A DNA stretch of 64,000 nucleotides. Source: Phialocephala subalpina (lineage: Eukaryota; Ascomycota; Leotiomycetes; Helotiales; Mollisiaceae). Positions 12,201 to 23,087 of this stretch are shown here, in pieces. The notes beneath the pieces are model-generated. The model was given only the letters and a program-made list of their open reading frames with translations. It did not search any database and was not told the DNA's origin. The stretch spans positions 858,985-922,984 of the forward strand of contig FJOG01000004.1 of NCBI GenBank assembly GCA_900073065.1, in the 5' to 3' direction. Within the stretch, counting starts at the first letter, position 1. Each line of letters begins with the position of its first letter. A program made the position numbers and the translations under genes.

Positions 12201-12811
12201 GCTTGCTTGATCACCAAGCCCCCCAAGCTATGACCAATGAATACCAGGGGACGATTGTCATCCTATGGAAATGTTAGTCATTGAACGTGAACAAAGGCTT
12301 CTAGCAAGCGCAGATAAGCCTAGGTCAGAGGGCTCCAGGCCGCCATCAGAAAGGTAACGTCTTGACAGAGAAAAGGCTTTGATTTAGCCGAAAGCAGGGA
12401 TGATGAATAGCTGACGGCTGGTGTAAAGCCGTAATGATTAATAGGAATGAAAGCCACACTAACATTGCTCTCTTCTCGAATCTCAATTAAAGTTGTAAGT
12501 AGAGTTCTCGCGTGTTCTCTGATTCCAGCGGTGGTGTTCTCGAATGCCGGTGTCGCGTTATACCCAAAGGACATGACACGCGAACCTGGAAGGTCGAGTG
12601 GAAGAAAGTCCCGAAGCCATAGTTTTTGAGACTTGGGCTCGGTCCATGTCCGTAAAGGATCGCCGTTGAGGCCATGGACTGCTATGATGCTAGCTCAGTC
12701 AGTCAACTGAAAAGATACATGGAGAGTCATCGAAGATGCCTACTCAAGGCTGAATTTAGGACGTGCACCGGGGTCAGATCTACTCTCTTCACTGAGGACT
12801 GTGATAGACAT
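9211..12811 (-). CDS. Fungal NLR (STAND) protein: alpha/beta-hydrolase, NB-ARC, TPR
   Basis: Six exons (12811-12744, 12689-12464, 12262-11906, 11852-11476, 11310-10203, 10137-9211) give about 1020 residues with consistent phases. Residues 1-210 are a SesB-like alpha/beta-hydrolase with DIIAVHGLNGD and the nucleophile elbow GHSLGG (Ser about 110). A short conserved linker (VERSSALL, THRDMCRF) leads to the NB-ARC ATPase: P-loop GLGGSGKT (about 323-330), Walker B WLLLIDNVDD (about 388-397), sensor IIITTR and the MHD-like box MHPLVHEW. The C-terminal 310 residues are kinesin-light-chain-like TPRs, somewhat diverged (FGKAWALHKQTLALTREIYG). In known fungal NLRs the TPR or other repeats sense a ligand, NB-ARC oligomerises and the N-terminal domain acts as effector. 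The role here (allorecognition, immunity or programmed cell death) is inferred. The start follows from MSITVLSEES running into the hydrolase. One 201-nt intron (12463-12263) is less certain. Confidence 0.85.
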
Positions 12812-13599
12812 TCGAACAAGTAATAATACGTCGACAAAAGCACGAAAAAGACTACGATTTCACTCGAAGAGTCGAAGAGAATATAGCGCAAACTGTATGT
12901 GTTATGAAGAGAAGATAGGCAGCTGCGAACGCCAGGAATTTCTTCTGCAGAACTGTGCCTTTGACGACTGCGCCCACCCAGCGACTCGGTATCGAATAGA
13001 ATATGTTGAAGCCAGGGTTCTCGCAATTTCTGACACAAGGGCTGAAGCGAATCCATGCATCAGCCGTGCAAGGCTGTCAAGCGGGCTGCAATGTTTGCTT
13101 CGCCAGCGCTTAACACTGGCACGTTGCAGAGGACCTCCCATCCTCCCCATCCAAATCTCCTGGAAACTTGGGAGTCTTTCGTTGTTGAAATTTGTAGGTG
13201 TTCTCTACAAGATCTTACGTGCGAGACTTAAAGTCCTCCATGTTCAGCTGCACTGTGTCGATATTTAATTTTAGATAGCTTACTTAATGTTCCTTGAAAC
13301 AGACAGAATTATCAGGAACTTGCAAGCAAGGCAGGTAAAGTCAATCATATGACGGTATCAATCTCAAGTCTCCCACCCGCCAGCAACTAGGGAGATATTC
13401 CATCAAAGCGGGTTAATTGTGAGGGTCAAATAGTTGCCCTTCATCGCGCTTGCCTACCCAACAGAGATAGTCCGTAGTGTGCAGGAAGGTGGTAGTGTTG
13501 GTCCTCTCCTGGACTCATAGCTCGAGCAATTCTCTCTCACGTTCCGTGAATTGCTCACGAAATCCCTTTAACGCCTTCGACGCCGATATTTCCTCCGGC
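12812..13599. other. Intergenic stretch upstream of the NLR gene
   Basis: No supportable coding region. Frames at 12727-13056 (minus) and 12801-13268 (plus) are not family-like and conflict with the NLR start. It probably holds the NLR promoter and the 3' flank of the frameshifted F-box gene. Confidence 0.4.
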
Positions 13600-14845
13600 T
13601 CAAACTTCCGCCTCCGAAACGCATTCTTCAGCAAACTTCCTCAACCCATAATCTCTCAACTCAAACAATTTCTTCGCCTCACTCTCAGCTTGAAGACCCA
13701 CGCCGTCTTCAAACACCTTTGACAAAGGAACAGTCTGTTTTCTTGGTTTCGGTGTCAACGAGTAATCCCAGTATATATCAAAATACTTTTTCCATTCCTC
13801 ATGGTCGGGTCCCATACCAAAGTTTCTATTTCGTAACGAATAACATGATGCCTTGTATCGGGTAGTGCTTGTATTCAATCTGGCATTCGGTGTAGCAGGG
13901 CTGACAGGTAAGTAGACCTTTACTAGTCACATCTCTTGCTGGAGCGGTGAAGTAACCTAATCTCGCTTTCCAGATTGGGTTGTAGTCCTTAGAGGAAGGA
14001 TAGGGAGGACAGATGGGATCTACTCGGACAACATATGCGGTATGGGGGTCTGTGAAGGAGGTGGCCAAGGTTATGTGTGGACAGATGTATTCTGTCGTAT
14101 TCTTTGTGAATTTATAGCTGGTTTCGGGGGTTAGGGAAGGAATGGCGACTTGGGTGCAATGCAGCATGTGTCCCTGGATGATGCGACAATCTGGTCTGTT
14201 TTGTGATGCGTCTCTCATGTCGGACGTTTTGGCGAACGTGTCGGGATTCCATGGTGGTGGGTTGAATGGGAGGAGGTTGAGAAGGTTGGTGCATTCGAGA
14301 TCTTGTTTGTAGCGTTTCATGGCCATTTGGAAGGCTGCCGAGCTGAAATTCCAGTTGAAATAGTGTCCGACAGAAGAATGGTTAAATACGCATCGAGTGT
14401 CCCTCTGGTGTCCGTTTGGGCCAGTAATTGTAATCATGTATTTGGAAGCATCTTCCGTTTTGTGAAACCGCTGACATGGAGCACAGGCGATCTCGTCTGG
14501 TAGATCGCGGGCAAGGAGGCTCAGGATTGCATGTCTATAGCCTCTGCGCAAGTCCTCCTAACTACTTTCCTTCGACCCACTTTCCTTCGACCCACTTTCC
14601 TTCTAAAGAGAGAATTTCTGTCCGAGGATTGACTGGCTAGGCTCTGGAGATAGTGATCATAATTATCTCCGACGAAGCACTTAATTTGCATGCAGGAGAC
14701 TGAAGGACATTGCTGAAGGTGTAGGGAGGTATCCAAGAATTTGAAGAATGAGCTCCAAGGGAAGTTTGCGAAGAGCAGACGAGTCCAGTGCAAGTGGTCG
14801 TTGCGATCCGCTGAGGACCAAGTGTTGGGTCTCGAGGTCGTCCAT
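13600..14845 (-). pseudogene. F-box protein gene with several frame disruptions
   Basis: A start at 14845 leads into an F-box (KLPLELILQILGYLPTPSAMSF) that ends at a stop near 14690. A second frame continues about 14690-14550. A third (14548-13826) gives RHAILSLLARDLPDEIACAPCQRFH and a long domain ending QGIMLFVTK. A fourth supplies the natural continuation NFGMGPDHEEWKKYFD to 13600. The order matches fungal F-box proteins with a Cys-x2-Cys motif after ARDLPD and an FxTxW-GxGP-like tail, but at least three frame changes are needed. At the last one the two frames abut within a few bases (about 13835), so an intron cannot explain it. Most likely it is a decaying gene or a low-quality assembly stretch. 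The 15-bp repeats at 14564-14604 lie in the damaged zone. Function would be substrate recognition for an SCF ubiquitin ligase. Confidence 0.6.
14564..14604. repeat. 15-bp tandem repeat inside the F-box pseudogene
   Basis: The unit ACTTTCCTTCGACCC occurs at 14564-14578 and 14579-14593, and a third partial copy follows. In the minus-strand frame it spells repeats of RKVGR. It lies in the interval where the F-box frame changes. Confidence 0.85.
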
Positions 14846-15086
14846 GGTCAACGGGAAAATGAGAGTTTAGAGTGAGGTTGACTGAGTTTCAGTCTCATGA
14901 CTTCGGAGATTGAGTAGATATAGAGGGGAATAGAAATGGTGAACTAGTGCTAGAGAGACTATATTGGTTTACCAAACCGCGGTGAAAGGAACAAAGAACT
15001 TTGGTCTCGAGCGAAAACAACATTTAGAATGCAAGGTGGCAAATAAAATTGACTCATCACAAATATGGGTATGGAATTTTTACTTT

Positions 15087-16096
15087 CTATGCTGTCGCTG
15101 TAGCAGCTCCGTTCTTCGGCACACTATATGCCTTGAAGAACTCAGGGTCATTCGCAATCTCCTCCTTGATCTATGAGGAAATATAATTAGTTATATGAAC
15201 AGAGTTAGTGGAAATAGTTTCAAACTCACAATGTCTAAACCACCAACAAGCTCGCCGTTTACCCACAATTGAGGAAAAGTCGGCCAGTCTGCAAATTCCT
15301 TCAATCCCTGCCTAACTTCATCATCTGCCAAGATGTTGAAGAATCCGTACTTCACCGAGTTCTCTCGTAGAATCGCAACTGTCTGCCTCGAGAATCCGCA
15401 TTGAGGAGCGCTAGGAGTACCCTTCATGAAGAGCATCACAGGTGCTGCCTTGACCAGTGTGGATAATCGCTTGTGTAATTCCTCCTTGCTTTCCTTGGTC
15501 CCACCAGACGAGTATTCGGGAGCAGTGGCTGGGTCTTGTGCAGTTGGCGCATAGGTACTCAGATTCTTGGCTCCAGTTGTACTTGTAGCAGATGCAGTCG
15601 CAGAACTATTACTACCCGCACCTGTACTCGACGCACTCGCATGTTTTTCGATAGCAGTCCTTACTTTCGTAGCATCGCTTCCACTGACGGTCTCTAGAAC
15701 CTGCTCTCCTCGCCTGAGAACGAGGAATGGTACTGCGGTAACGTTGAAGGCGTCACTGATATCCATGACATCTTCGGCATCCATGGTAACCCATGATGTA
15801 GATGGTGGCTCGGTAACGGGGTATGAGGAGGAGAGGGTTTGTAGGACTGTGGTCATTTGTTTGCACTGTACATGGTTAGCAGGCATGTTCTAGTAGTGAA
15901 GACAAGCAAAGCCATGCAGCTGTAAGGTGTTGGGAGACCAAAGCGCATTGTCGACTTGAAACTCAAGCTGGAATATAGTTCTTACTGGTGCAGCCCATTC
16001 AGCTTTGAAGTATATGATCTGGAGTGTGGTTGGAGGTAATGAAGCCGAGTGCTTGTTAAAAGCATCCTCGGACTTGATCTCTAAGAGAGTCGACAT
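15087..16096 (-). CDS. grx4: Monothiol glutaredoxin with N-terminal thioredoxin-like domain (Grx3/Grx4 type)
   Basis: Exons 16096-15986, 15865-15230 and 15170-15087 give 276 residues. The N-terminal domain is thioredoxin-like with a WAAPC motif formed across the first splice (AEWAAP|CKQM) and VPFLVLRRG. A Ser/Thr/Ala-rich linker precedes the glutaredoxin domain, which has the monothiol signature CGFS (PQCGFSRQ), the WPTFPQLWVNGELVGGLDI glutathione-binding region and EEIANDPEFF. Proteins of this layout bind a glutathione-coordinated [2Fe-2S] cluster. In fungi they regulate iron-responsive transcription factors and support cytosolic iron distribution in cytosol and nucleus. The start MSTLLEIKSEDAF is typical of the family, and length and domain order are normal. 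The gene ends close to the head of the frameshifted F-box gene on the same strand, with no sign of co-regulation. The symbol follows the yeast orthologue group; GRX3 would be equally valid. Confidence 0.92.
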
Positions 16097-17644
16097 GATG
16101 AGACCCTAGTCGCTCTGCAGATAGAACTGAATTCAGGAGCGGTGACAGGTGAACTTTGAAAGGTTCGAGGAGGACTTTTTGTGCTGTGTTTGTCGATTAC
16201 TTATCGGATTTCCAACCGCAGGACGATGTGGCGGGGTAATGAGTGGGGGACTTCGACGACGTCTTCGTGGTTTGCAGATGGTGTCGAATTGGAAATTGTG
16301 TTTGGACGGTCTCAGTGGAGATTCGTGAGGGTCGCGATCGTAAGAAGAAGCAGGCGTTTGTGTTGGGGAGAGACTTTGATATTTGAGGTTTGGAGAATGG
16401 TCAACTTTTTGCTTATCAGATTTCCTTCACTGGCGCTAACGATTGCGAAATACGTCCATCACGTGAATCTCAGCCTTACAAGGCAAGGCATTTTCAAGGG
16501 TATCTAGCTTCTGCTTACGAAGTATATCGCTTTATTTGAACAAGTTATTGTTCAAGAGAATTCTGAGGTTGTGATATTATGAGTCTTCCACAGTATACCT
16601 GTAACCTTTCGAACTGTTCGTGGCTAGATGTTTCTGTGCAAAAGCAAAGTAAAGACTTGAAAAAACTTAGCAAGGGCTTCTTTGTAACTCCCATAGTATA
16701 TTCGCTGTTAGACCATGGATGTGGAAGGTGGTTCCGTGTGAAGCCTAAGCAAATTGAGCTGACGATGCCAAAAAAATTCCGGCAATTGTGATGAAGAAAA
16801 ATGTCCGTACCTAGTACATTCAATTATCCTCACTCCCAGACATGCAAATACGAAATGTTGGATCAATATCAAAGAAGTGAGCACCTTTGACTGGACTTGT
16901 GGCACTCACGAGCAGTCATCACCGGATATGGTCGATCTGATTCATGTCTTGACCCTGCGTCCTGCAATTGGCCACCTGCGAACGAGTGGCTTGAGCGTTT
17001 CGGTCATAACCATAAGAAGCCGTTGGACAGTAAGCTTGAGGGGTGCAATTGATGACGACCAAAGATTCGAAGGCCGAGATGGCTAAACTTCTGCGACAGG
17101 GGGGACAACTTGGCGACAAGCAGCTTGTGATTCAAGCTTTCTCTGAATTTTCCAGAGTGTTCGGTCGGGCCATGAAACCATTGCGAAGCGATTGTGGCTG
17201 AGAAGCAGAAGACGAACACGCAAAGCTGAAGATGGAGGGCTGTGTCATTGTATGTGGCCGCCACAAGGGCAGGTCTCGTCGCGTCCATTGCGCTTGAATG
17301 ACTGGCAGAGGATGAATGGAGGTGAAGGACTTTTGAATGTTCAGCGAATGAACAGTGTTTGAAGAGGACAGCTTGTGCGACTTCGCATTCATACTTTTTC
17401 GTGGCGTAGCAGCTACCGTAGCGTGAACTGACCCCCTCAGACATTTAAGCTTGGCGCCGTCGGATCTTCTGTTTGGAATTTAGCGCAACTAATTCACTCC
17501 TACAACCTCCCGTCTCAGCGCATCAATCCGCCATATACAGATCGAATTCGAACCCTCATTTCTTGACAAACAAACACAAGTACGATCGCCCGCATCGTTG
17601 AATACATTAGAATATATTCTGACAGTCAATTCTAGGACCTGAAT
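16097..17644. other. Divergent intergenic region between glutaredoxin and CYSTM genes
   Basis: About 1.5 kb without a convincing gene. Overlapping short frames (16181-16507 plus, 17004-17444 minus) have no family features. Both promoters must lie here. No long repeat seen. Confidence 0.4.
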
Positions 17645-18146
17645 ATGTCAAACGAAGGTTACTACCACGGCGGCGGCGGCGGCGGACCTCCTCCTCAAGG
17701 CTACGCTCAACAGGGCTACGCTCAACAGCCTGGCTACGCTCAACAGCCTGGCTACGCACCTCCACAACAAGTAAGTTGGTCATTCGGATCGTATTGTAGC
17801 GATAGAGGTATAATCAACTAACTTTACAGACCTATCAACAAGGAGGCTACCAACAACAACCAAGTTATGTACCACAACAAGCACCAGTATGTGCATATCC
17901 CTTACAGTTATGAGGTCCAATATCTGACTCTGCAATACAGATGACATATCCTCCTCAACAAGCTCAAAAGAAGAGCGGTGGCGGCGGTTGTCTTGGTGCC
18001 TGCCTCGCAGCTCTGTGCTGTTGCTGCGTCGCCGAAGAGGGATGCGAAGCTTGCGCCGACTGTGCTGGTACGTCCATTCACATCTCCGTTTTACCTTATA
18101 TAATGGCTAATAAATCTTTGCAGAGTGCGCCGAGGGATGCTGCTAA
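17645..18146 (+). CDS. Small cysteine-rich CYSTM-type protein with Gly/Tyr/Gln repeats
   Basis: Four exons (17645-17770, 17830-17886, 17941-18067, 18124-18146) give 110 residues. The N-terminus is a glycine run, then tandem GYAQQ(P) repeats coded by a 15-18-nt repeat (GGCTACGCTCAACAG), then more Gln/Tyr/Pro. The C-terminus has a hydrophobic cysteine cluster (LGACLAALCCCCVAEEGCEACADC) ending ECAEGCC. This is the layout of CYSTM proteins (cysteine-rich tail-anchored membrane module), which sit in membranes and are linked to stress or metal tolerance in yeast and plants. The splice sites are strong, and exon 4 contributes only seven codons but adds two of the final cysteines. The exact function in this fungus is unknown. 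Confidence 0.8.
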
Positions 18147-19480
18147 ACGACCAATCTCAATTGTACCACCTTCATCGCAAACACACTCATGACATCAAGG
18201 ACACAGGGGGGAAACACACGGAAATCAGTGAATTATGGTTCATGGCAGATACTGGGAGGGTGAATGGGATGAATATTGACGGCAGTTGCTGGTATGGGAT
18301 GCGATGGGTTGATTTCAATTCTTTGCCTCGGCCTCGTGCGAATCCTGACATTCTGAACCTCTGATCTTTCTGATCGGTCATTCTTGCTTGCTTCGCCTCT
18401 TTGAGCAATTTCGGTGGATTAGCAGACCAGATAATACAGTTGATTTCTTTTGATTTCTCTTTCGTTGATGCTCTGCGCTTTGCATCGAATGGTGGCGATA
18501 ATGTGATTCTAGGGTGGTGATATCATCAGAAGTCGAGGAACAACACCTCTTAACATCCTAAATTTCAGCAATTGCCAGGAGATTCACAATTTCTTTCTAA
18601 TACATTTGATCAAAATATTAGGAAGTCCCTTTCTTTCTGTCAAAACAAGTTCATTCTGCTTTCCTCAGAGTCAACTTCCTCCTCTTCTAGCCTTTCCATT
18701 TCCTCTGCCTTCAGCACCGCATTCGTTCCTTCCCAAAAATTAAGCCAGGAACAAGGCACCATTTTCGCATCTCTTTATTCACTCTGCACCGCATTATCAA
18801 CGCATTTATTTATATTGTACTAGACCACACAGGACATTTTCATAACTTGCTTTTGTGGCATCTTCCAGACGCTTCTGCGTTCAATGCCTCGATTTTCCTT
18901 ATTTTCTTTTTTGCACGCCATAATGGAGCTGAAGGAATGTACGAATTTTTCGAAAGATCCCAAATGCCTAAGATATTCTACAGACGTAGCGTCGGTATAT
19001 TTGAACTTTTCGGATACTGACATTGTTCCACATAGCCTGGACCGTTGCTCCCAACGTACTGGAAGCGAGAAGCTCTAAGTCCGCAACGAAGGAGACTCGC
19101 GGCAGGAGAAAAGCACCAAAAGAGAAATAGATATCAATGGAATCTTCAGGTGGGAAACACTGGAGAGATTTGTCGTTTACGGAGCCTTTGCGGTCAAAAT
19201 GGATCTATACAACCGAAGGTGACTCTGGAGGCTTCAACAGGTTTCGTTCGTCGAAAATATGCTTATAAGTTCCAACCCAAATGCCGCACCTTAGACACAT
19301 TCAGGATCCACGAGTACGCAGTTGAGAATCAGGTCTTAGCTGGCGGAAATTTTGAAAAGAACAGGTCACGATATCATACGCACAAAAGAAGTGGCCAGGA
19401 AGATGACGCTTTTATTGCCACCCACAACCGGATGCTAGCTAGCAACCTACAAGTCTATACTGATTCGTCTGTTCCCTCCC
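18147..19480. other. Convergent 3' region between CYSTM and Abp1 genes
   Basis: About 1.3 kb with no supportable gene. The 19045-19533 plus frame runs antisense into the last Abp1 exon and has no family character. The interval probably consists of two 3' UTRs and spacer. Confidence 0.45.
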
Positions 19481-22284
19481 TTATTCATCAAGTTGTACAT
19501 AGTTGGCAGGGAAGAGACCTGATTTGCCTTTGAAGTGGCCGAACCACCAGTCTAGAGAAAAGTTAGCACATAGTACATGAGGGAGGTTGGAAGAGAGAGA
19601 TGTATCAAAAGTCGGTATGCGAGCGGCTGGTGCTTACCTTCATCTGGGAATTCCTGCAGACAGAAGTTAGCTTTGGTGCTTGAAATGGTCTTGATAATAG
19701 TGAGAGTGTTTGGAGAGGAGAATTGGTTTCATAGCAAAGAAGGGAATGGTAAGGGGTGGGAAACTTACCAAAGAAGTGATTGTGGCCCCTTCGTCAAAGC
19801 TCAGTTCGTTATCCTCCGCAGCATCATAGTCGTAAAGCGCAGTAGCTGTTGGTCCCTTAGACGGAGCTGGAGCAGCAGCCGGTCTTGGAGCCTGTGCAGG
19901 AGCAGGAGTAGGTTCTGGCTCAGGCTCTGCCGCACCGCCTTCATCACCCTCAACAAGCTCGACATAATTGCTTGGGAAAAGTCCACTCTCGCCCTTGGAG
20001 TTCGTGCCCATCCACCAATCATCATCCACCATTTCGATATTGGTGACATACTCGCCTTCTGTGAGCTCAAGCTCGTTGTCCTCGGCTTTCTCGTAGTCGT
20101 ATTGGATAAGAGCTCGCTTGCCGCTTGCGTTTGAGCCTTGGTTAGTGGTAGCTGCTTGACCGAAGGAAGCTTGTGCCATAGCTGCGCCAGCACCACGAGC
20201 AGTATCGTGACCTTCTGGCTCTGCTTCAGGTTCTTGTGGCACGTTACGACCCATGTTAGTTGGAAGAGCTGGAGGGGGGTGAAGCTCCTCTGCTGCTTCC
20301 ATCTCGGGCTCTTTGCTTCGAGAAACGGGCATGGCGATTCGGACAGGGGATGATTCACGTTCCTCTTCTGGCTCTGGTGTAGGGCTGCGTGGGACGGTTG
20401 GAGGGGGAGGGATGTTGGGGCGACTCTGTTCCTCTTCCTCGTCCTCATCCGGACGTGGTCGTGATGGTAGACCTGGCATAGCAACACCACCAGTTGGTCT
20501 GGAAGACATGTTGATAGGAGGCGGCGGTGGAGATTGCTCGCCTGTTGTGGATCTCGCCATGCTTGGTGCCCCCATAGGTGCACCGCCCTTGAATCTATCT
20601 CGGATGGCGCTGATACCTCCAGCTGGCGATGACGGAGCTTCTTCTTCTTCATGCATGTCCTCGCCTGTTCGTTGCTGACCGATGCTTCCAGTTCCCGATC
20701 GACCAGTGGCGTTTGTAGCAACGGGAGCCCATGATTTACCGCTATAGCCACTCTTCCATTCTCCTCCTCCGCTAGTTTGACTCTGAATAGGCGAAGTCAT
20801 GCTTGGTGTAACATTTCCAGCTCCGCTCAGACCTCGTTCACGAGCCTTCTTCTCCTGCCAAATCTGTGCTGGTGTTTTGCCTCCCTCGTTGGCGAAGGTT
20901 TTACTTACAGCTCCTGTAGGTGCAGGCACGAGAGTTGGGGGAGCTGATTGAAGACCGAATGCCCCGGGAGTTGGTGCTTTGGTACCAGTGAAGTTGGACG
21001 CGCTCGATCCAAATCTGTTCGCCACTTTAGGCTTGGGCATGGAGGTAAGTCTTTCCGATTGGGAGAAAGCGGACGATCGATCTGCGAGAGACTTTGGCTC
21101 GTCGCTTGTGGCAGATCTTCCAGTAGCAGCAGGTGAGAGCTGTCGAGGTCCATCATCCGAAGGCTTCTGCGCTCTTGCTTTTATAGCTGCGATGTCTACC
21201 TTTCCCACCGGCTCGTATGCTCCTTTCACGATCGTTGGCCGGTCGTCCCCGCTCTTCTTGGATTGGGCACGGATAGCCGCAATATCGACTTTTCCAATAG
21301 GTTGATAGCCACCTCTGACAACATCTGAGTCGGTCTTCTCATCTGCTCGGCTGCTGCCATTGAATCGTGAAGGCTCGGGCTTCTGCTTGGTCAATTCTGC
21401 CATGTTGACCTTTGTTGGCTTGTACGCAGGCTGAACCTTCTCGAGTTGAGATCTTGTGACTGGAGGTGCATCAGCACCCCATCCATCGTCATCCACATTC
21501 GCATTCGGTCTTGATCTTGAGCTCGCCAAAGGATTGAAGCTTGAAGTGCCGCTCGAGCGTGTAGGGTTGAAGACTGGCTTGGAGGCCAATGGAGGGAGAG
21601 GGCCGGAGGATGCTGGAGGAGGAGCGCTGCTAGAGGAGTATTTCGCGCCAGAGGCATCTGCTACTTTTTTGACAATGCTCTCGGGTGTAAGGTCGCGATC
21701 GGAACGGGCTGTGATTTGGACATGGTAACCCTAAACTGTGTATTAGCATCACGGCTACAGATCGAATGGATTGGGAAGCATACATGAAGGATCTTCGAGA
21801 CAGCAGCAAGATGACTTGTGAAGTAGCCTTTCGTTCTCTCAGGCACGCCCTCTCCGCACTAGCCATAGTAAGCAATTGATAACACAGCATCTATTCAGCA
21901 GTACTAACCCATCCGATCAAGACATATTTTGGCAGCGTAGTATTGGGGTCCTTGACTTTGACAAATGCGAATTGTACTCGTCCTTCTGAGAAGTCGTCGA
22001 TCATGTCAATAAGCTCACCCTCTGTTTCAGCAAGTTAATTACTGTTGTGTTACTTTTGGGATCCGAATGACCCTACCTCCTTTGTCCTGGACCTTCAAGA
22101 CGCTTTCCTTCCCACCACTGTCTTGCTGGAAAGCGTTAACAAGAGGGGCTGAGACTGAGAATATTGCCCATTGTGCATAGGTCGGCGAGTTCGCGGCGGC
22201 TCCGGAAGGTGGTGCAGAATTGACCACACCTTGGTATGAGGATTTAATGGAGGGGCCATTCGTGGAAGTGTTCAAGGAAGCCAT
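19481..22284 (-). CDS. abp1: Actin-binding protein Abp1 (ADF-H, Arp2/3-activating acidic motif, two SH3 domains)
   Basis: Six exons (22284-22077, 22021-21909, 21858-21784, 21730-19769, 19653-19638, 19551-19481) give about 814 residues. Residues 1-165 form an ADF homology domain (ELIDMIDDFSEGRVQFAFVKV, LPKYVLIGWCGEGVPE, YFTSHLAAVSKILHGYHVQITAR). An acidic-Trp motif DDDGWGAD follows at about 212-219, matching the Arp2/3-activating motif known in Abp1 proteins. Then come three related repeats (YKPTKVNMAEL, YQPIGKVDIAAIRA, YEPVGKVDIAAIKA), a long Pro-rich linker, and two SH3 domains (ALIQYDYEKAEDNELEL...DDWWMGTN and TALYDYDAAEDNELSF...DWWFGHFKGKSGLFPANYV). The role is cortical actin patches and endocytosis. 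The second SH3 is interrupted by two introns and includes a 16-nt microexon coding for EFPDE. The start MASLNTSTNG precedes the ADF domain directly. Confidence 0.93.
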
Positions 22285-23087
22285 GTTTGCGGTTGAAATG
22301 GTAAAGGAATGAAAGGGTGCAACTGCAGCGCGCAATGCTCTTTCTTGTGCTGAAATGTTGCCTTGAAGCCTGCGTCATTCGTTTGATGCCCGATTAAAGC
22401 TGTCGAGGCTGTGCTCTGATGCCTCAGGCTCTAGTTTCAATATGTTTACTCTCGTACGATCTAAAATCCCCACATCGTAGTGACATTCACGGCCATCAAA
22501 TGGCCGTAAGCCCTTTTTGGCTAGCGTGGCCTGAAGTTTCAGCACCTGCAGGAAACAAGCCAAGATGGTCTTCAATAGCCCACTTTTTCTTTCTTCCACC
22601 ACAAACACCATCCCCCGTGCCCCAAGCTGTGGCATAAAGAAGACGAAGGCCGAACACCAATCATCCTCGTTCGCCTTATTTTCGATTTCATACTCGCCCC
22701 GTCCAGGAAGGACCGCCAGAAATTCGAATACATAACACTGTCAGTACGCCCCGAAGTCAATCTCTCCTCTTCCACTTCGTTCTTCATCTCTTGCCGCAGC
22801 GGCTATCGCTGCCTCTGCTTCACTCTCTTTGCGATCTTGCAGCGTTCTGTCGCTAGCTGCATCGCAGAATTCGCATGGGCATGACGCAGTGTCCCTTCCC
22901 TCTGCGGACTTTCGAGGCACTTTTGCCAGTCTGATCCTCGCACAACATCTCCCATGGTTCGTTGTATTTGATCAGAGATCGTTATACAATCGGCTTGCGT
23001 TGTATCCTTTTCTACTGTCTTTCTTTTCAGTTGGTACCGAGAAATCTAGTCTCAGTGGCCATTCCCCAACCTGGTACAGAGTCCCTC
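22285..23087. promoter_or_regulatory. Shared upstream region between divergent abp1 and the large F-box gene
   Basis: About 800 bp separating two outward-facing starts. Short frames here have no coding character. The region is pyrimidine-rich near 22745-22830 on the plus strand, as fungal promoters often are. No specific binding site is claimed. Confidence 0.4.

Noticed and set aside
17645..17770. GGCTACGCTCAACAG tandem copies as a possible minisatellite
   Set aside because: They are in frame and encode the Gly-Tyr-Ala-Gln repeats of the CYSTM protein, so they are coding repeats.
19045..19533. 162-codon plus-strand frame
   Set aside because: Runs antisense into the last Abp1 exon and has no family similarity.
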